This document shows positions 55,576 through 64,000 of a stretch of 64,000 nt of DNA, one piece after another. A program made the position numbers and the translations under genes. Positions within the stretch are counted from its first letter, which is position 1; each line of letters starts with the position of its first letter. Under the pieces are notes generated by a model, which searched no databases, was not told the DNA's origin, and saw nothing but the letters and a program-made list of their open reading frames with translations. The DNA comes from Nitrosospira multiformis (GTDB lineage: Bacteria; Pseudomonadota; Gammaproteobacteria; Burkholderiales; Nitrosomonadaceae), in assembly GCF_003050865.1 (NCBI RefSeq), contig NZ_QAOK01000011.1:29785-93784 (forward strand), read 5' to 3'.

Positions 55576-55604
55576 TTGCTCTCCTCCTTCCCAATCTCTA
55601 TAAT
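55576..55604 (+). promoter_or_regulatory. Promoter of tRNA-Thr
   Basis: TTGCTC (55576-55581), a 17-base spacer and a perfect TATAAT (55599-55604) lie 10 bases before the tRNA. Confidence 0.75.
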
Positions 55605-55613
55605 TGCATCCAC

Positions 55614-55689
55614 GCCGGCATAGCTCAGTTGGTAGAGCAGCTGATTTGTAATCAGAAGGTCCCGAGTTCGACTCTTGGTGTCGGCACCA
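55614..55689 (+). tRNA. tRNA-Thr (anticodon TGT)
   Basis: A 76-base cloverleaf with acceptor stem GCCGGCA / TGTCGGC (one G·T pair), a D arm with GTTGGTA, anticodon loop TTTGTAA with anticodon TGT, T arm with GTTCGACTC, and an encoded CCA end. TGT reads threonine ACA and wobble codons. The DNA downstream contains a degraded gene fragment, consistent with a history of insertion at this site. Confidence 0.95.
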
Positions 55690-55724
55690 ACCGTCCTTTT
55701 AGTAATCCCTAAGTAATTTTCGAC

Positions 55725-55960
55725 GTGTCTCTTTCCCGCGCAGACTTCGATGCAATATCGGAGCCGGATCTTTTAGAACTTATTGACAGGAAAGTGCCCG
55801 AAGATCACCGCTTGACTATAAGCGCGATATTTACGGTCCATCTGATAAAGATAAGAAAGAATTGCTGAAGGATGTTTCAGCATTTGCAAACGTAAACGTG
55901 GGTACATCGTTATAGGCATAGATGAAGCGGCCGAGGTAGCAGCGCAGATTCGCTGCTTTT
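55725..55960 (+). pseudogene. Frameshifted fragment of an AlbA_2/Schlafen-type protein
   Basis: From a GTG at 55725 the frame reads VSLSRADFDAISEPDLLELIDRKVPEDHRL and then breaks; a one-base shift restores DYKRDIYGPSDKDKKELLKDVSAFAN, and a second shift restores GYIVIGIDEAAEVAA. This is the DNA-binding AlbA_2 (Schlafen-like) N-terminal block (E-x-x-D-x-K, then a DVSAFANxxGG-type motif). I see no downstream part of the gene, so it is a decayed remnant beside the tRNA. Confidence 0.75.
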
Positions 55961-56259
55961 CTTTGTTGCAATATCACTGGCTGGATAAAGTAAAAATCAA
56001 ACAGGCCATCGAGAACATCAAGGTTCCATTCAGCCTCCCCCGGCTCAGCCGCTACTGAGATTTCTTCACTTGAGGTACTTTCTATTCGCAACAATAACCT
56101 CACCAGGTACTCCGGGCTTTGCAGTCACGCTCCTCACATGTAATACTTTCGCAAGCCGGTGAATACTTCGATCCGTCACTCACCCCACTCTTTTGCGCTA
56201 CCTTCTCAGGCTCAAAATCATATTGTTCCCCATTCTCATCAATAAAAAGAGCGATTACC

Positions 56260-57417
56260 GTGACTCTGGCGAGCGACCAAAATATCAATCCCGAGAAACT
56301 CTCTCCAACTGCTCGAAGAATGCTCAAGCTTCGAGACGAAGTACTTTCGGAATGGATAAAAAGGGTTCGAAACACCGTCAAGGAAGCCGAGCACCTGCCA
56401 AATCCGATCATCATCAATACCTTCCCAGTCCTGTACGATAACCTCGCCGAAGCCATTACGCCTGATTATCCAAGAGCAACAGGAAATGAGGGTACTACAG
56501 TAGCCGCGGAGCACGGTGGCGAGCGCGCGCGCCTTACAAGCTATAACGCTCACTCAGTAATCGCGGAATATCAGCAACTGCGGTGGACAATCTTTGATGT
56601 TCTAAAGATGAATGGCGTACACCTCAATGATCGTGAAATTTACATTATCAATGCTTCTATCGATGGATCAATCCGTGAGTCCGTCAATGCCTTCGCCTTG
56701 ACTCAGGCAGCGCTACAGGAAAGATTTGTTGCAACACTTGCCCACGACCTGAGAAATCCATTATCAAATGCCTACTTTGCCGCTCAACTCATCAAATCCA
56801 ATTGCGATTTGACCAAGATAAAGGAATTCGCGGAAGGAATCATGAGCAACCTGAGCCGGATGGATGGAATGATTCGCGATTTGCTCGACTCGATAAAATT
56901 CCAGATGGGAGAACGATTGCACCTGCGGCTCGAGGAATTCGACATACAGGAAGTCCTGAAGGAAGTACTCGACAATTTCACCGCCATTCACGGGGCACGC
57001 TTTCCGCTGATCGGCGCTTCTATTGTAGGATGGTGGGATCGAGAGGCAATCAAACGGGCGGTGGAAAATATTATTGGAAATGCGGTGAAATATGGCTCTC
57101 CCGATACGCCTGTTCGAATCAAGATTGCTTCACAAAACGAGCGCATGCTGTTGTCTGCGCACAATGAAGGAGAATCCATCCCGCCTGAACAAATCGAGAG
57201 TATATTTCAGGTATTCGGAAGGGCAGAGGCCGCAAAAAGAGGAAACAAGGAAGGCTGGGGTATTGGCTTGCCGTATGTGCGAAGCGTTGCGGAGAGCCAT
57301 GGTGGAAGCGTCGCAGTCGATAGCTCACCTTATCGTGGCACAACCTTCACGATAGATATTCCGGTGGATGCAAGGCCTTATCAAAATGCTCTGCAACCCT
57401 CGCAGAAGCCAGAATGA
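56260..57417 (+). CDS. Orphan sensor histidine kinase with RsbRD-type N-terminus
   Basis: A 385-residue protein from a GTG at 56260, preceded by AAGAG; a longer open frame to 56119 has no family resemblance. Residues about 15-150 resemble the RsbRD-type sensor domain (helical, starting with LSPTARRMLKLRDEVLSEW). Then follow a HisKA helix with the phosphorylated His in LAHDLRNPLSNAYF and a HATPase with N box ENIIGNAVKYG and G box GWGIGLPYV. No membrane segment is seen, so it is cytoplasmic. No response regulator lies nearby. It follows the degraded AlbA_2 fragment. Confidence 0.87.
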   Translation: MTLASDQNINPEKLSPTARRMLKLRDEVLSEWIKRVRNTVKEAEHLPNPIIINTFPVLYDNLAEAITPDYPRATGNEGTTVAAEHGGERARLTSYNAHSVIAEYQQLRWTIFDVLKMNGVHLNDREIYIINASIDGSIRESVNAFALTQAALQERFVATLAHDLRNPLSNAYFAAQLIKSNCDLTKIKEFAEGIMSNLSRMDGMIRDLLDSIKFQMGERLHLRLEEFDIQEVLKEVLDNFTAIHGARFPLIGASIVGWWDREAIKRAVENIIGNAVKYGSPDTPVRIKIASQNERMLLSAHNEGESIPPEQIESIFQVFGRAEAAKRGNKEGWGIGLPYVRSVAESHGGSVAVDSSPYRGTTFTIDIPVDARPYQNALQPSQKPE

Positions 57418-57469
57418 CTTGTAATAACTTCGATACCAATCTGATCGTTTCCCCCTATTTCACGTGGTT

Positions 57470-57516
57470 TCCCGACTGGCCCTTCGACAAGCTCAGTGTG
57501 AGTGGGGGGAAAAACC
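57470..57516. repeat. Short interspersed element fragment (CTTCGACAAGCTCAG)
   Basis: The phrase GGCCCTTCGACAAGCTCAG followed by TGTGAGTGGGGGG is a familiar type of short intergenic element in proteobacterial genomes, one copy in this window. The identification rests on memory of that motif only. Confidence 0.4.
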
Positions 57517-57562
57517 AAGGCGAATGGGGGACGAGGACCGTTCAACTCCTGTAGGTGTCGCC

Positions 57563-57742
57563 TTAATTCCTCTTGGCTATTTGCCGCTTGATTTCCTCCA
57601 ACTCCTGTTGAATCTGCTCCACTGACGCCGTCAGATAAATAAGACCGAGATAAAGATTGTATTTTTCTGGCTGAGTTTCCTTATCGCCAAACGTGTTCAG
57701 ATTTTCCACAAACATTCTTTTCGCATCCGAAGTTACCGACAT
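57563..57742 (-). CDS. 59-residue orphan protein
   Basis: A short minus-strand gene beginning MSVTSDAKRMFVENLNTFGD with an AGGAGATAAG ribosome site just before the ATG, and ending in a TAA. The last 25 residues are a clear amphipathic helix (TASVEQIQQELEEIKRQIAKRN). Composition and start signal look real, but no family is recognised. It lies in the accessory patch between the histidine kinase and ppsA. Confidence 0.55.
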   Translation of the reverse strand: MSVTSDAKRMFVENLNTFGDKETQPEKYNLYLGLIYLTASVEQIQQELEEIKRQIAKRN

Positions 57743-58113
57743 TTCTTATCTCCTTCATCAAAGGTACCTGTTGCAATGAATCTTTGAATACAAGGATGCG
57801 CTACATCTTTGGCCACATCCCTCATCTCCTCGAAAGTTGGTCGCTTTATCACTTCATTTCACCCCTTCTCTTTGCAATTAGTGGAACGTCATATCATGGA
57901 AAAGAAAAAAGCCCAGAACGGAGATTGACCGTATCTGGGCCTGGGTCTAAGGGAGAGGATAGACCCGAGGGTGTTCACATAAAGGGTAAATGCTAACACC
58001 GGCATTAATGTTCTCATAACGATGTGTCGAATCTATGACAGTGAAAGTCGCCCGCCTGAAAGGCGCCTCCCAGTAAATGATTGACAAACTTCGAACTCGA
58101 CGGGATTCTTTGA
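57743..58113. other. Intergenic region downstream of ppsA
   Basis: No convincing gene. It contains the terminator at 57905-57942 and a second inverted repeat GGGTCT / AGACCC (57944-57949 and 57962-57967). A plus-strand frame at 57784-57996 has no family resemblance. Confidence 0.5.
57905..57942 (-). terminator. Rho-independent terminator, probably of ppsA
   Basis: On the minus strand GCCCAGATACGG pairs with CCGTTCTGGGC (one bulge) and is followed by six T. It lies about 170 bases past the ppsA stop; the next hairpin on the ppsA side is the GGGTCT / AGACCC repeat. Confidence 0.75.
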
Positions 58114-60501
58114 CTATAGCTGTTTTTTTGCCTCCTCTGCCAGATATAACCAGGTATCCATGACGGTATCGGGATTAAGCGACAGGCTTTCAATGCCCTC
58201 TTCCATCAGCCATCGTGCGAGGTCAGGGTGATCGGAAGGCCCCTGTCCACAGATTCCGATATATTTACCGGTTTTACGGCATGCCTGGATAGCCATGCTT
58301 AGCAGCATTTTTACCGCGGGATCGCGTTCGTCGAAGGCTTCCGCAACGAGGCTGGAGTCACGATCCAGCCCGAGGGTGAGCTGGGTAAGATCGTTGGACC
58401 CGATCGAGAAACCGTCAAAATATTCCAGAAACTGTTCTGCCAGCAATGCGTTGGATGGAATCTCGCACATCATGATCAGGCGCAGCCCATTCTCACCCCG
58501 CTTCAAGCCGTTTTCCGATAGCAGTTCCACCACACGTCGGGCCTCGGCCAGTGTCCGCACAAACGGAATCATGATTTCCAGGTTGGTCAGCCCCATGTCG
58601 TCGCGTGCTTTCTTCAACGCCCGGCATTCCAGCTCGAAGCAATCCCGGAATTCATCCGCCACGTAGCGTGAAGCACCGCGAAAGCCAAGCATCGGGTTTT
58701 CCTCCCTCGGTTCATAGTCATGACCGCCGATGAGGCTGGAGTATTCGTTGGATTTGAAATCGGACATCCGCACGATTACAGGTTTTGGAAAAAAGGCTGC
58801 GCCCAGAGTGGCGATCCCCTCCGTAAGCTTTTCCACGTAGAAACTGACAGGGTCGGCGTAACCGCTGGTTTGGGCCTCGACCTGTTGCTTCACGTCTTGC
58901 GGAAGCTTGGCAAATTGCAGTACTGCTTTTGGATGCACGCCAATCATGCGCGCAATGATGAACTCCAGCCGGGCCAGCCCTACTCCATCGTTGGGAATGC
59001 GTTGAAACCCGAAGGCGAGTTCGGGGTTGCCGACATTCATGCTGATCTTGACCGGGGCCTTCGGCATGCTTTCGAGCGCGAGGTCGCTTACCTCGACTTC
59101 CAGCTTCCCCTGATAAATATTGCCGGTATCCCCTTCGGTGCAGGATACGGTGACGATCTCATTCTCCCTCAGCAAGTCGGTGGCGTTGCCGCAGCCGACT
59201 ACAGCGGGAATCCCCAGCTCACGCGCAACAATTGCCGCGTGGCAGGTTCGCCCTCCGCGATTGGTGACGATGGCAGCGGCCCGTTTCATTACCGGCTCCC
59301 AGTCAGGATCGGTCATATCGGTTACCAGCACGTCACCCTCGCGTACCCGCGACATTTCCTGCGCGTTCGGAACCAGGCGCACCGGGCCGCTTCCTATCTT
59401 CTGGCCAATGGCGCGCCCCGACACGAGTATCTCGGATTTACTCTTCAGGCGATAACGGCGCAATGTATCCATTCCGGCGTGCGCTTGCACTGTCTCCGGG
59501 CGGGCTTGCAGAATATAGAGTCTGCCGTCCGCACCATCCTTACCCCACTCGATATCCATCGGCCTTTGATAATGCCGCTCGATCACGAGCGCGTGACGCG
59601 CCAGTTCTTCCACATCCACATCGGTAATGGAAAACCGTTTGCGATCCCCCTCTTCCACATCCACTGTTTCGACTGAGCGAGCGGCGCCCTGGCCTTCAGC
59701 AAACCGCATCTTGATAAGTTTAGAGCCAAGGTTGCGCCGCAGAATGGCCGGTCTTCCCTGCGTCAATGCCGGTTTGTAGACGTAGAACTCATCTGGGTTG
59801 ACCGCGCCCTGGACGACGGTTTCGCCCAGGCCATAAGAGGCGGTGATGAAAACCACCTTGTCAAAACCGGATTCGGTATCCAGTGTAAAAATCACTCCCG
59901 CGGCACCGATATCGCTGCGCACCATGCGCTGTATCCCGGCCGAAAGCGCAACTTCGGAATGAATGAAGCCTTTATGCACGCGATAAGAGATGGCCCGGTC
60001 GTTGTAGAGGGAAGCAAAGACGTCCTTGACCGCTTTCAGGAGATTATCCAGTCCCTGGACATTGAGATAGGTCTCCTGCTGCCCGGCAAACGAGGCGTCC
60101 GCCAGATCCTCGGCAGTAGCCGAAGAGCGTACCGCTACTGAAATTTCCTCTTCCGCCTCGCGCAGCATTTTCTCGTAAGCAACAGAAATTTCATTTTCCA
60201 GACGAGAGGGAAACGATGTCTGCACTATCCAGGAGCGAATCTGTGCGCCTGCCGCAGCCAGCGCCTGAACATCCTTTATGTCGAGTTCAGCAAGGGTCTG
60301 TTCTATACGCTGGGCGAGCCCATCCTGCACCAGGAAATCGCGATAGGCATCCGCAGTGGTTGCAAAACCGCCGGGAACCCGGACTCCCATCCCAGTCAGC
60401 TGACTGATCATCTCGCCAAGGGAGGCGTTTTTGCCGCCGACGCGACCCACATCCGTCATGCGCAGAGTGTCAAACCAGGCTATATAGGGCGACTCGTCCA
60501 T
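58114..60501 (-). CDS. ppsA: Phosphoenolpyruvate synthase
   Basis: A 795-residue enzyme converting pyruvate and ATP to PEP, AMP and phosphate, used in gluconeogenesis. The N-terminal ATP-grasp part ([32 protein letters not shown]), the phosphohistidine domain with [15 protein letters not shown], and the PEP-binding barrel with [17 protein letters not shown] are intact. An AGGAG ribosome site precedes ATG 60501. It is divergent from ppsR, its regulator, the usual arrangement. Confidence 0.97.
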   Translation of the reverse strand: MDESPYIAWFDTLRMTDVGRVGGKNASLGEMISQLTGMGVRVPGGFATTADAYRDFLVQDGLAQRIEQTLAELDIKDVQALAAAGAQIRSWIVQTSFPSRLENEISVAYEKMLREAEEEISVAVRSSATAEDLADASFAGQQETYLNVQGLDNLLKAVKDVFASLYNDRAISYRVHKGFIHSEVALSAGIQRMVRSDIGAAGVIFTLDTESGFDKVVFITASYGLGETVVQGAVNPDEFYVYKPALTQGRPAILRRNLGSKLIKMRFAEGQGAARSVETVDVEEGDRKRFSITDVDVEELARHALVIERHYQRPMDIEWGKDGADGRLYILQARPETVQAHAGMDTLRRYRLKSKSEILVSGRAIGQKIGSGPVRLVPNAQEMSRVREGDVLVTDMTDPDWEPVMKRAAAIVTNRGGRTCHAAIVARELGIPAVVGCGNATDLLRENEIVTVSCTEGDTGNIYQGKLEVEVSDLALESMPKAPVKISMNVGNPELAFGFQRIPNDGVGLARLEFIIARMIGVHPKAVLQFAKLPQDVKQQVEAQTSGYADPVSFYVEKLTEGIATLGAAFFPKPVIVRMSDFKSNEYSSLIGGHDYEPREENPMLGFRGASRYVADEFRDCFELECRALKKARDDMGLTNLEIMIPFVRTLAEARRVVELLSENGLKRGENGLRLIMMCEIPSNALLAEQFLEYFDGFSIGSNDLTQLTLGLDRDSSLVAEAFDERDPAVKMLLSMAIQACRKTGKYIGICGQGPSDHPDLARWLMEEGIESLSLNPDTVMDTWLYLAEEAKKQL

Positions 60502-60598
60502 TTTGACTCCTGATTGTGCAAATGATGGCCAAAGAAGAATTGTGCTACATTTTGAAGCGGAATTTCCACCCGGAAATCATCGATAGTTTCTCATAACC

Positions 60599-61447
60599 AT
60601 GCCAATCATGCCGATTACCCCCAAACCGACTCGTCGAACTGCCTTCTTTCTTTCAGACCGTACCGGGATTACGGTGGAAATGCTGGGACATAGCCTGCTC
60701 AGTCAATTCGAAAATATTCCCCTGGATGAGATCACCCTACCCTACATTGACAGCAGGGCAAAAGCCACTTCAGCCGTCCGGACGATCAATGAGCAGTGCA
60801 TCGCGGACGGCGCGCGCCCAGTGGTGTTCAGTACGTTGGTGAATCCCGAAACCAGGCTTATTATCAATTCCGCCGACGCTCTGCATCTCGATTGCTTCAG
60901 CATTTTTATTGCTCCACTGGAAGCTGAACTGGGCCTGCGTTCGTCGGAAAACATGGGGCGTTCTCATCGTGTTTCCGATCCAACCGGGTATTGGAAGCGC
61001 ATCGACGCAATAAATTACGCTCTGAAGCATGACGATGGCTTGTCGCAGAAAGACTGGAACCGGGCCGATGTTACCCTGGTAGGCGTTTCCCGTACCGGCA
61101 AGACGCCGACTTGTATCTATCTCGCCTTGCAATATGGAATTTATGCGGCAAACTACCCGCTTATTCCCGAGGATTTCCAGCGCGAAGAGCTTCCTGCCCA
61201 GATCAGGAATATACGAAGCAAGCTGTTCGGCTTTACCATTCACCCAGAGCGGCTCCATGAAATACGCAGCGAACGCAAGCCAGAAAGCGTGTACGCTTCC
61301 CTCAAGAACTGCGAGTATGAGGTGCAGAGCGCGGAAAAGCTGATGCGCCGCGTAGGCATCCCCTATCTCGACGCAACCAGCAAATCCATCGAAGAATTGG
61401 CGACCGCGGTACTGCACGAAGCAAAACTCGAACGGAAGATTTATTAA
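60599..61447 (+). CDS. ppsR: PEP synthase regulatory kinase/pyrophosphorylase
   Basis: A 282-residue DUF299 protein that inactivates and reactivates PEP synthase by threonine phosphorylation (ADP-dependent) and phosphorolysis. The P-loop [10 protein letters not shown] and the [18 protein letters not shown] start are typical. ATG 60599 or 60608. It is divergent from ppsA with 97 bases between the starts; its stop overlaps the convergent GGDEF-EAL gene by four bases. Confidence 0.96.
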   Translation: MPIMPITPKPTRRTAFFLSDRTGITVEMLGHSLLSQFENIPLDEITLPYIDSRAKATSAVRTINEQCIADGARPVVFSTLVNPETRLIINSADALHLDCFSIFIAPLEAELGLRSSENMGRSHRVSDPTGYWKRIDAINYALKHDDGLSQKDWNRADVTLVGVSRTGKTPTCIYLALQYGIYAANYPLIPEDFQREELPAQIRNIRSKLFGFTIHPERLHEIRSERKPESVYASLKNCEYEVQSAEKLMRRVGIPYLDATSKSIEELATAVLHEAKLERKIY

Positions 61448-63675
61448 CCCGGAGGCCTCAAAGCGCCCCGGGCAGTGAAGACAGAGGGCTGAGTTGTGTC
61501 GTTATACGGCAGCAGCACTCTGCTCGAACCGGTGCGAACGCTGTCTTCGCGCCCATTGTTGTTCTTGATCCTCAATGACATATCCGGTACTTCTTCCTGT
61601 TCCGTTATGCCGTTCTCGAAGCCCTTTGCAGGCACTGCTTTGGAAAACAGGTTGCCTTGCCCGTAATCGCAGCCGACGAGAGTAAGCAGGTCACGTTGTT
61701 CCATTGTCTCTATCCCTTCGGCGATCACCTTTATCCCCAGTTTATGCGCCATGACGATGATCGCTTCGCATAACGCTAAATCCTCTGAATCCGGCGCGAG
61801 GTTTTGCACAAAGGTCCGGTCTATCTTGAGGTAATCAATATCAAATTTTTTAAGATATCCCAGAGACGAATAACCCGTCCCGAAATCATCCAGGGAAACT
61901 TGCAGGCCCACCTCCCGAAAACCGCGGAGCTTGGACCTGACATCGCAGGTGGCATCCATCAGCAAACTTTCAGTAATCTCGATGGCGATACTCTGGCCGG
62001 GCAGCCCCATCTCGCGTAGCAAACCGAGCCATGAACTGAACAGATCCACCTCCTTTCGAAACTGTACGGCAGAAGTGTTAATGCTGATCTGGAATTGAGG
62101 AAAGTAGGACGCGCGCCATGCAGCAACTTGCTGTAACGCCTTCTGAAACACCCAGTTACCAATATCGACGATCATTCGGGTTTCTTCGGCGATTGAAACA
62201 AAATCGGCAGGATTGATCAACCCGAGTTCTGGATGATGCCAACGAAGCAATGCTTCGGCCTTGTGAATTTGGCTCGTTGAAAGCTCGACAATGGGCTGAT
62301 AGTACAATTGAAGCTGGTGGTCGGCGAGTGCGCCGCGCAAATCGCTCGCCAGGCGCATTCGGTTTTGAGCAGCCTCATTCAGCGTAGGAGTGAAATAGTT
62401 GAAGCAGTTGCGGCCTTTATTCTTTGCAGCATACATTGCCTGGTCGGCATTCCGCACCAGGGATTCGGGATCAGTGGCATCATGAGGATAAAAAGTCACA
62501 CCGATACTGGCCGATATATAGGCGGTCTTATCCCCTAACTGGAATGGCATTGCCATTTTATACAGGATATCCCGAATGACGCGATTGATACTGATCAGGC
62601 TTTTTAATGGGGCGAGAATCACAGTGAATTCATCGCCGCCCATTCGTGCTACTGTATCAGTGCCGCGCACACAGCTATTGAGGCGCCACGACGCCTCCTT
62701 GAGCAAAACATTCCCGCTGTTATGCCCGTAGGTGTCGTTGACCTCCTTGAAGTTGTCGAGGTCCAGGAGAATCAATGCCAGCGATGATCCGAGGCGATCC
62801 ACTTTCCTGATTTCCTGTTCCAGTCGATTGTGAAACATATGGCGATTAGGCAAATCCGTCAGGGGATCGAAATTGGTCTGCTGCCAGATCAATTCCTCCG
62901 ATTTCTTCTCGGGAGTGATATCCGAGAACAAGGTTATCCATCCATGGATGGAGCCGCCGTCACGGTAAATGGCATTCACCCTGCGCCATTCAACATAAGC
63001 TTCCCTGTTCTTCCGCCAGCTCGTCATTTCCCCCTCCCAACGGCCGGTAGTGTCAAGTGAATTTTTAACTGTTAAAAAGAAAGGCTGTCCTTTCATGCTG
63101 GTTTCCAGCAAATCCCAGTTTTTTCCCACCGCTTCATCGGGCCGGTAACCGGTTACCTTCGTGAAGGCAGGATTCACGCTGACAATGATATTTTCAGCAT
63201 CGGTTATCATCACTGCCTCGCTGCTGTTTTCAAATATTGCTGTGGCCTGCTGCATAAATTCTTCAAGTGCGCGGCGTGTAGCGATATCCTTTTCGATTGT
63301 CACAGCCATGGAGTTGAACATTGCCCCCAACTCCGCCAATTCATTGCTTGTATCAATGTCGCAGCGGGCCTGATAAGCTCCCTCGGCAATACTTTTCGCC
63401 TCTTCATGAAGTTGAGCGAGTGGAAGCAAGATGGTGCGACGTGTATAGACAATAGCAACGACGACAGAAAGCAGCGTGGTAACAGTGAGCGCGACCATCA
63501 TCAGCATATTCCGATGCAGGTGACCTAACGCCTCATTCAATTTTGACTGCGTCCAGTTCTGGGTCACAATGATGTCATCCTGGATACTAAGCGCCTGGAA
63601 AGCCATTGCTCCAATTGTCAGGAGAAGCAGTATCAGAACAGTGGCAAACAGTTTGGTAAAAGAACTTATTCTCAT
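61444..63675 (-). CDS. Membrane PAS-GGDEF-EAL cyclic di-GMP enzyme
   Basis: A 743-residue protein. Two membrane helices (about residues 7-28 and 57-78) flank a short periplasmic loop; a HAMP domain (79-131), a PAS domain (about 137-255, with [21 protein letters not shown]), a GGDEF domain ([10 protein letters not shown], intact GGDEF) and an EAL domain ([25 protein letters not shown]) follow. Both catalytic motifs look intact, so it may make and degrade cyclic di-GMP. The EAL end has NLFSKAVPA where a GYLFSKP-type text is more usual. A 50-residue tail follows. Confidence 0.94.
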   Translation of the reverse strand: MRISSFTKLFATVLILLLLTIGAMAFQALSIQDDIIVTQNWTQSKLNEALGHLHRNMLMMVALTVTTLLSVVVAIVYTRRTILLPLAQLHEEAKSIAEGAYQARCDIDTSNELAELGAMFNSMAVTIEKDIATRRALEEFMQQATAIFENSSEAVMITDAENIIVSVNPAFTKVTGYRPDEAVGKNWDLLETSMKGQPFFLTVKNSLDTTGRWEGEMTSWRKNREAYVEWRRVNAIYRDGGSIHGWITLFSDITPEKKSEELIWQQTNFDPLTDLPNRHMFHNRLEQEIRKVDRLGSSLALILLDLDNFKEVNDTYGHNSGNVLLKEASWRLNSCVRGTDTVARMGGDEFTVILAPLKSLISINRVIRDILYKMAMPFQLGDKTAYISASIGVTFYPHDATDPESLVRNADQAMYAAKNKGRNCFNYFTPTLNEAAQNRMRLASDLRGALADHQLQLYYQPIVELSTSQIHKAEALLRWHHPELGLINPADFVSIAEETRMIVDIGNWVFQKALQQVAAWRASYFPQFQISINTSAVQFRKEVDLFSSWLGLLREMGLPGQSIAIEITESLLMDATCDVRSKLRGFREVGLQVSLDDFGTGYSSLGYLKKFDIDYLKIDRTFVQNLAPDSEDLALCEAIIVMAHKLGIKVIAEGIETMEQRDLLTLVGCDYGQGNLFSKAVPAKGFENGITEQEEVPDMSLRIKNNNGREDSVRTGSSRVLLPYNDTTQPSVFTARGALRPPG

Positions 63676-63800
63676 AAACCTCCATCTTTTCAGTAAACAA
63701 ATATCTGGGGTTGAAAGAGGCCCCTTCGTGCGGCATCGGGAGCGTGCACGAGAAGCATGAACTGGCGCTATGGGTTACTGACGACGGTAACAGGAGGTTA

Positions 63801-64000
63801 CTAGGTGTTTAGCCCCACAGTGTGATGGTGTGGGTTAATAATAAATCTGTCCGGGTCTTCAGACCATATTTTGCAGACGTACTCAAAGGGTGTGAGGCCC
63901 TTCAAGGTCTTTAGCCGTCTGGCGAAGTTATAGGCCATCAGGAAGGTTTGCATATGCGCCTTGAGCTCGTCATGTGAACTGTAGCGATAGCGCTTGACGG
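63801..64000 (-). mobile_element. IS481-type transposase, C-terminal end (cut by the window edge)
   Basis: On the minus strand the frame reads VKRYRYSSHDELKAHMQTFL, then a block FARRLKTLKGLTPFEYVCK, and stops at TAG 63801. This is the end of the integrase-core transposase of the IS481/IS3-like group; the DDE residues lie outside the window. The last 66 residues are uninterrupted, so the element may be intact. The left end of the element must lie between 63676 and 63800. Confidence 0.85.

Noticed and set aside
55614..58020. Integrase gene or tRNA-derived attachment repeat for an island
   Set aside because: No integrase is seen, and the tRNA 3' end does not reappear before ppsA.
61444..61447. 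Functional significance of the 4-base convergent overlap of ppsR and the GGDEF-EAL gene
   Set aside because: Short convergent stop overlaps are common in dense genomes and need no special explanation.

Overview
The window looks like chromosomal DNA from a betaproteobacterium, most probably of the Nitrosomonadales (Nitrosospira-like). This rests on gene content and order: yhdP–nitrilase–tldD, an ECF sigma/DUF3619/DUF3106/RDD operon, argD–argF–argG, rpsT divergent from murJ, petABC–sspAB, and argJ followed by DUF815, a MutT/ThiE fusion and yacG. No ammonia-oxidation gene lies in the window, so the genus is an inference. Coding density is high, and clear foreign DNA is limited to a degraded patch beside a tRNA and a transposase end at the right edge.

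Layout. 1–3.8 kb: end of yhdP, a carbon-nitrogen hydrolase and tldD. 3.9–5.7 kb: minus-strand operon of an ECF-type sigma factor, a one-TM protein, a secreted CpxP/Spy-like protein and an RDD membrane protein; it reads like an uncharacterised envelope-stress unit. 6.2–9.3 kb: thioredoxin-like protein, TonB, ExbB, ExbD and an anchored FecR-like protein. 9.3–16.3 kb: glutamine amidotransferase, YajQ, argG, argF, argD and a PLP amino-acid decarboxylase. 16.4–26.9 kb: NfeD/slipin, rpsT, murJ, an MlaA-like protein, htpX, dsbB, an rRNA methyltransferase, a DUF423 protein and xseA. 27–29.8 kb: a second ExbB/ExbD pair behind a DnaA-box-like cluster, a Trm112-like protein and an ADP-ribosylglycohydrolase-like protein.

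29.8–45.0 kb is a complete 13-gene complex I operon on the minus strand (nuoA, B, CD, E to N). It has the fused nuoCD and the NuoK/NuoG sequence types of the E. coli enzyme. 45.3–51.4 kb: a secreted HExxH protein, TusA, argJ, an unusual repeat-rich EF-hand protein with an HvfA-like leader and an EGRCG motif, the DUF815 ATPase, MutT/ThiE and YacG. 51.9–55.5 kb: the cytochrome bc1 complex (Rieske, cytochrome b, cytochrome c1) with sspA and sspB. NuoA-N and bc1 together supply two coupling sites of the respiratory chain.

55.6–58.0 kb is a small accessory patch: tRNA-Thr(TGT) with a good promoter, a frameshifted AlbA_2/Schlafen-type fragment, an orphan RsbRD-type histidine kinase and a 59-residue orphan ORF. 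58.1–63.7 kb: ppsA, its regulator ppsR, and a PAS-GGDEF-EAL protein. The window ends inside an IS481-type transposase gene. The best leads are the sigma/DUF3619/DUF3106/RDD operon, the EF-hand/EGRCG protein, the non-AUG start of the sigma factor, the DnaA-box cluster, and a dispersed repeat sitting where lpxK might be expected.
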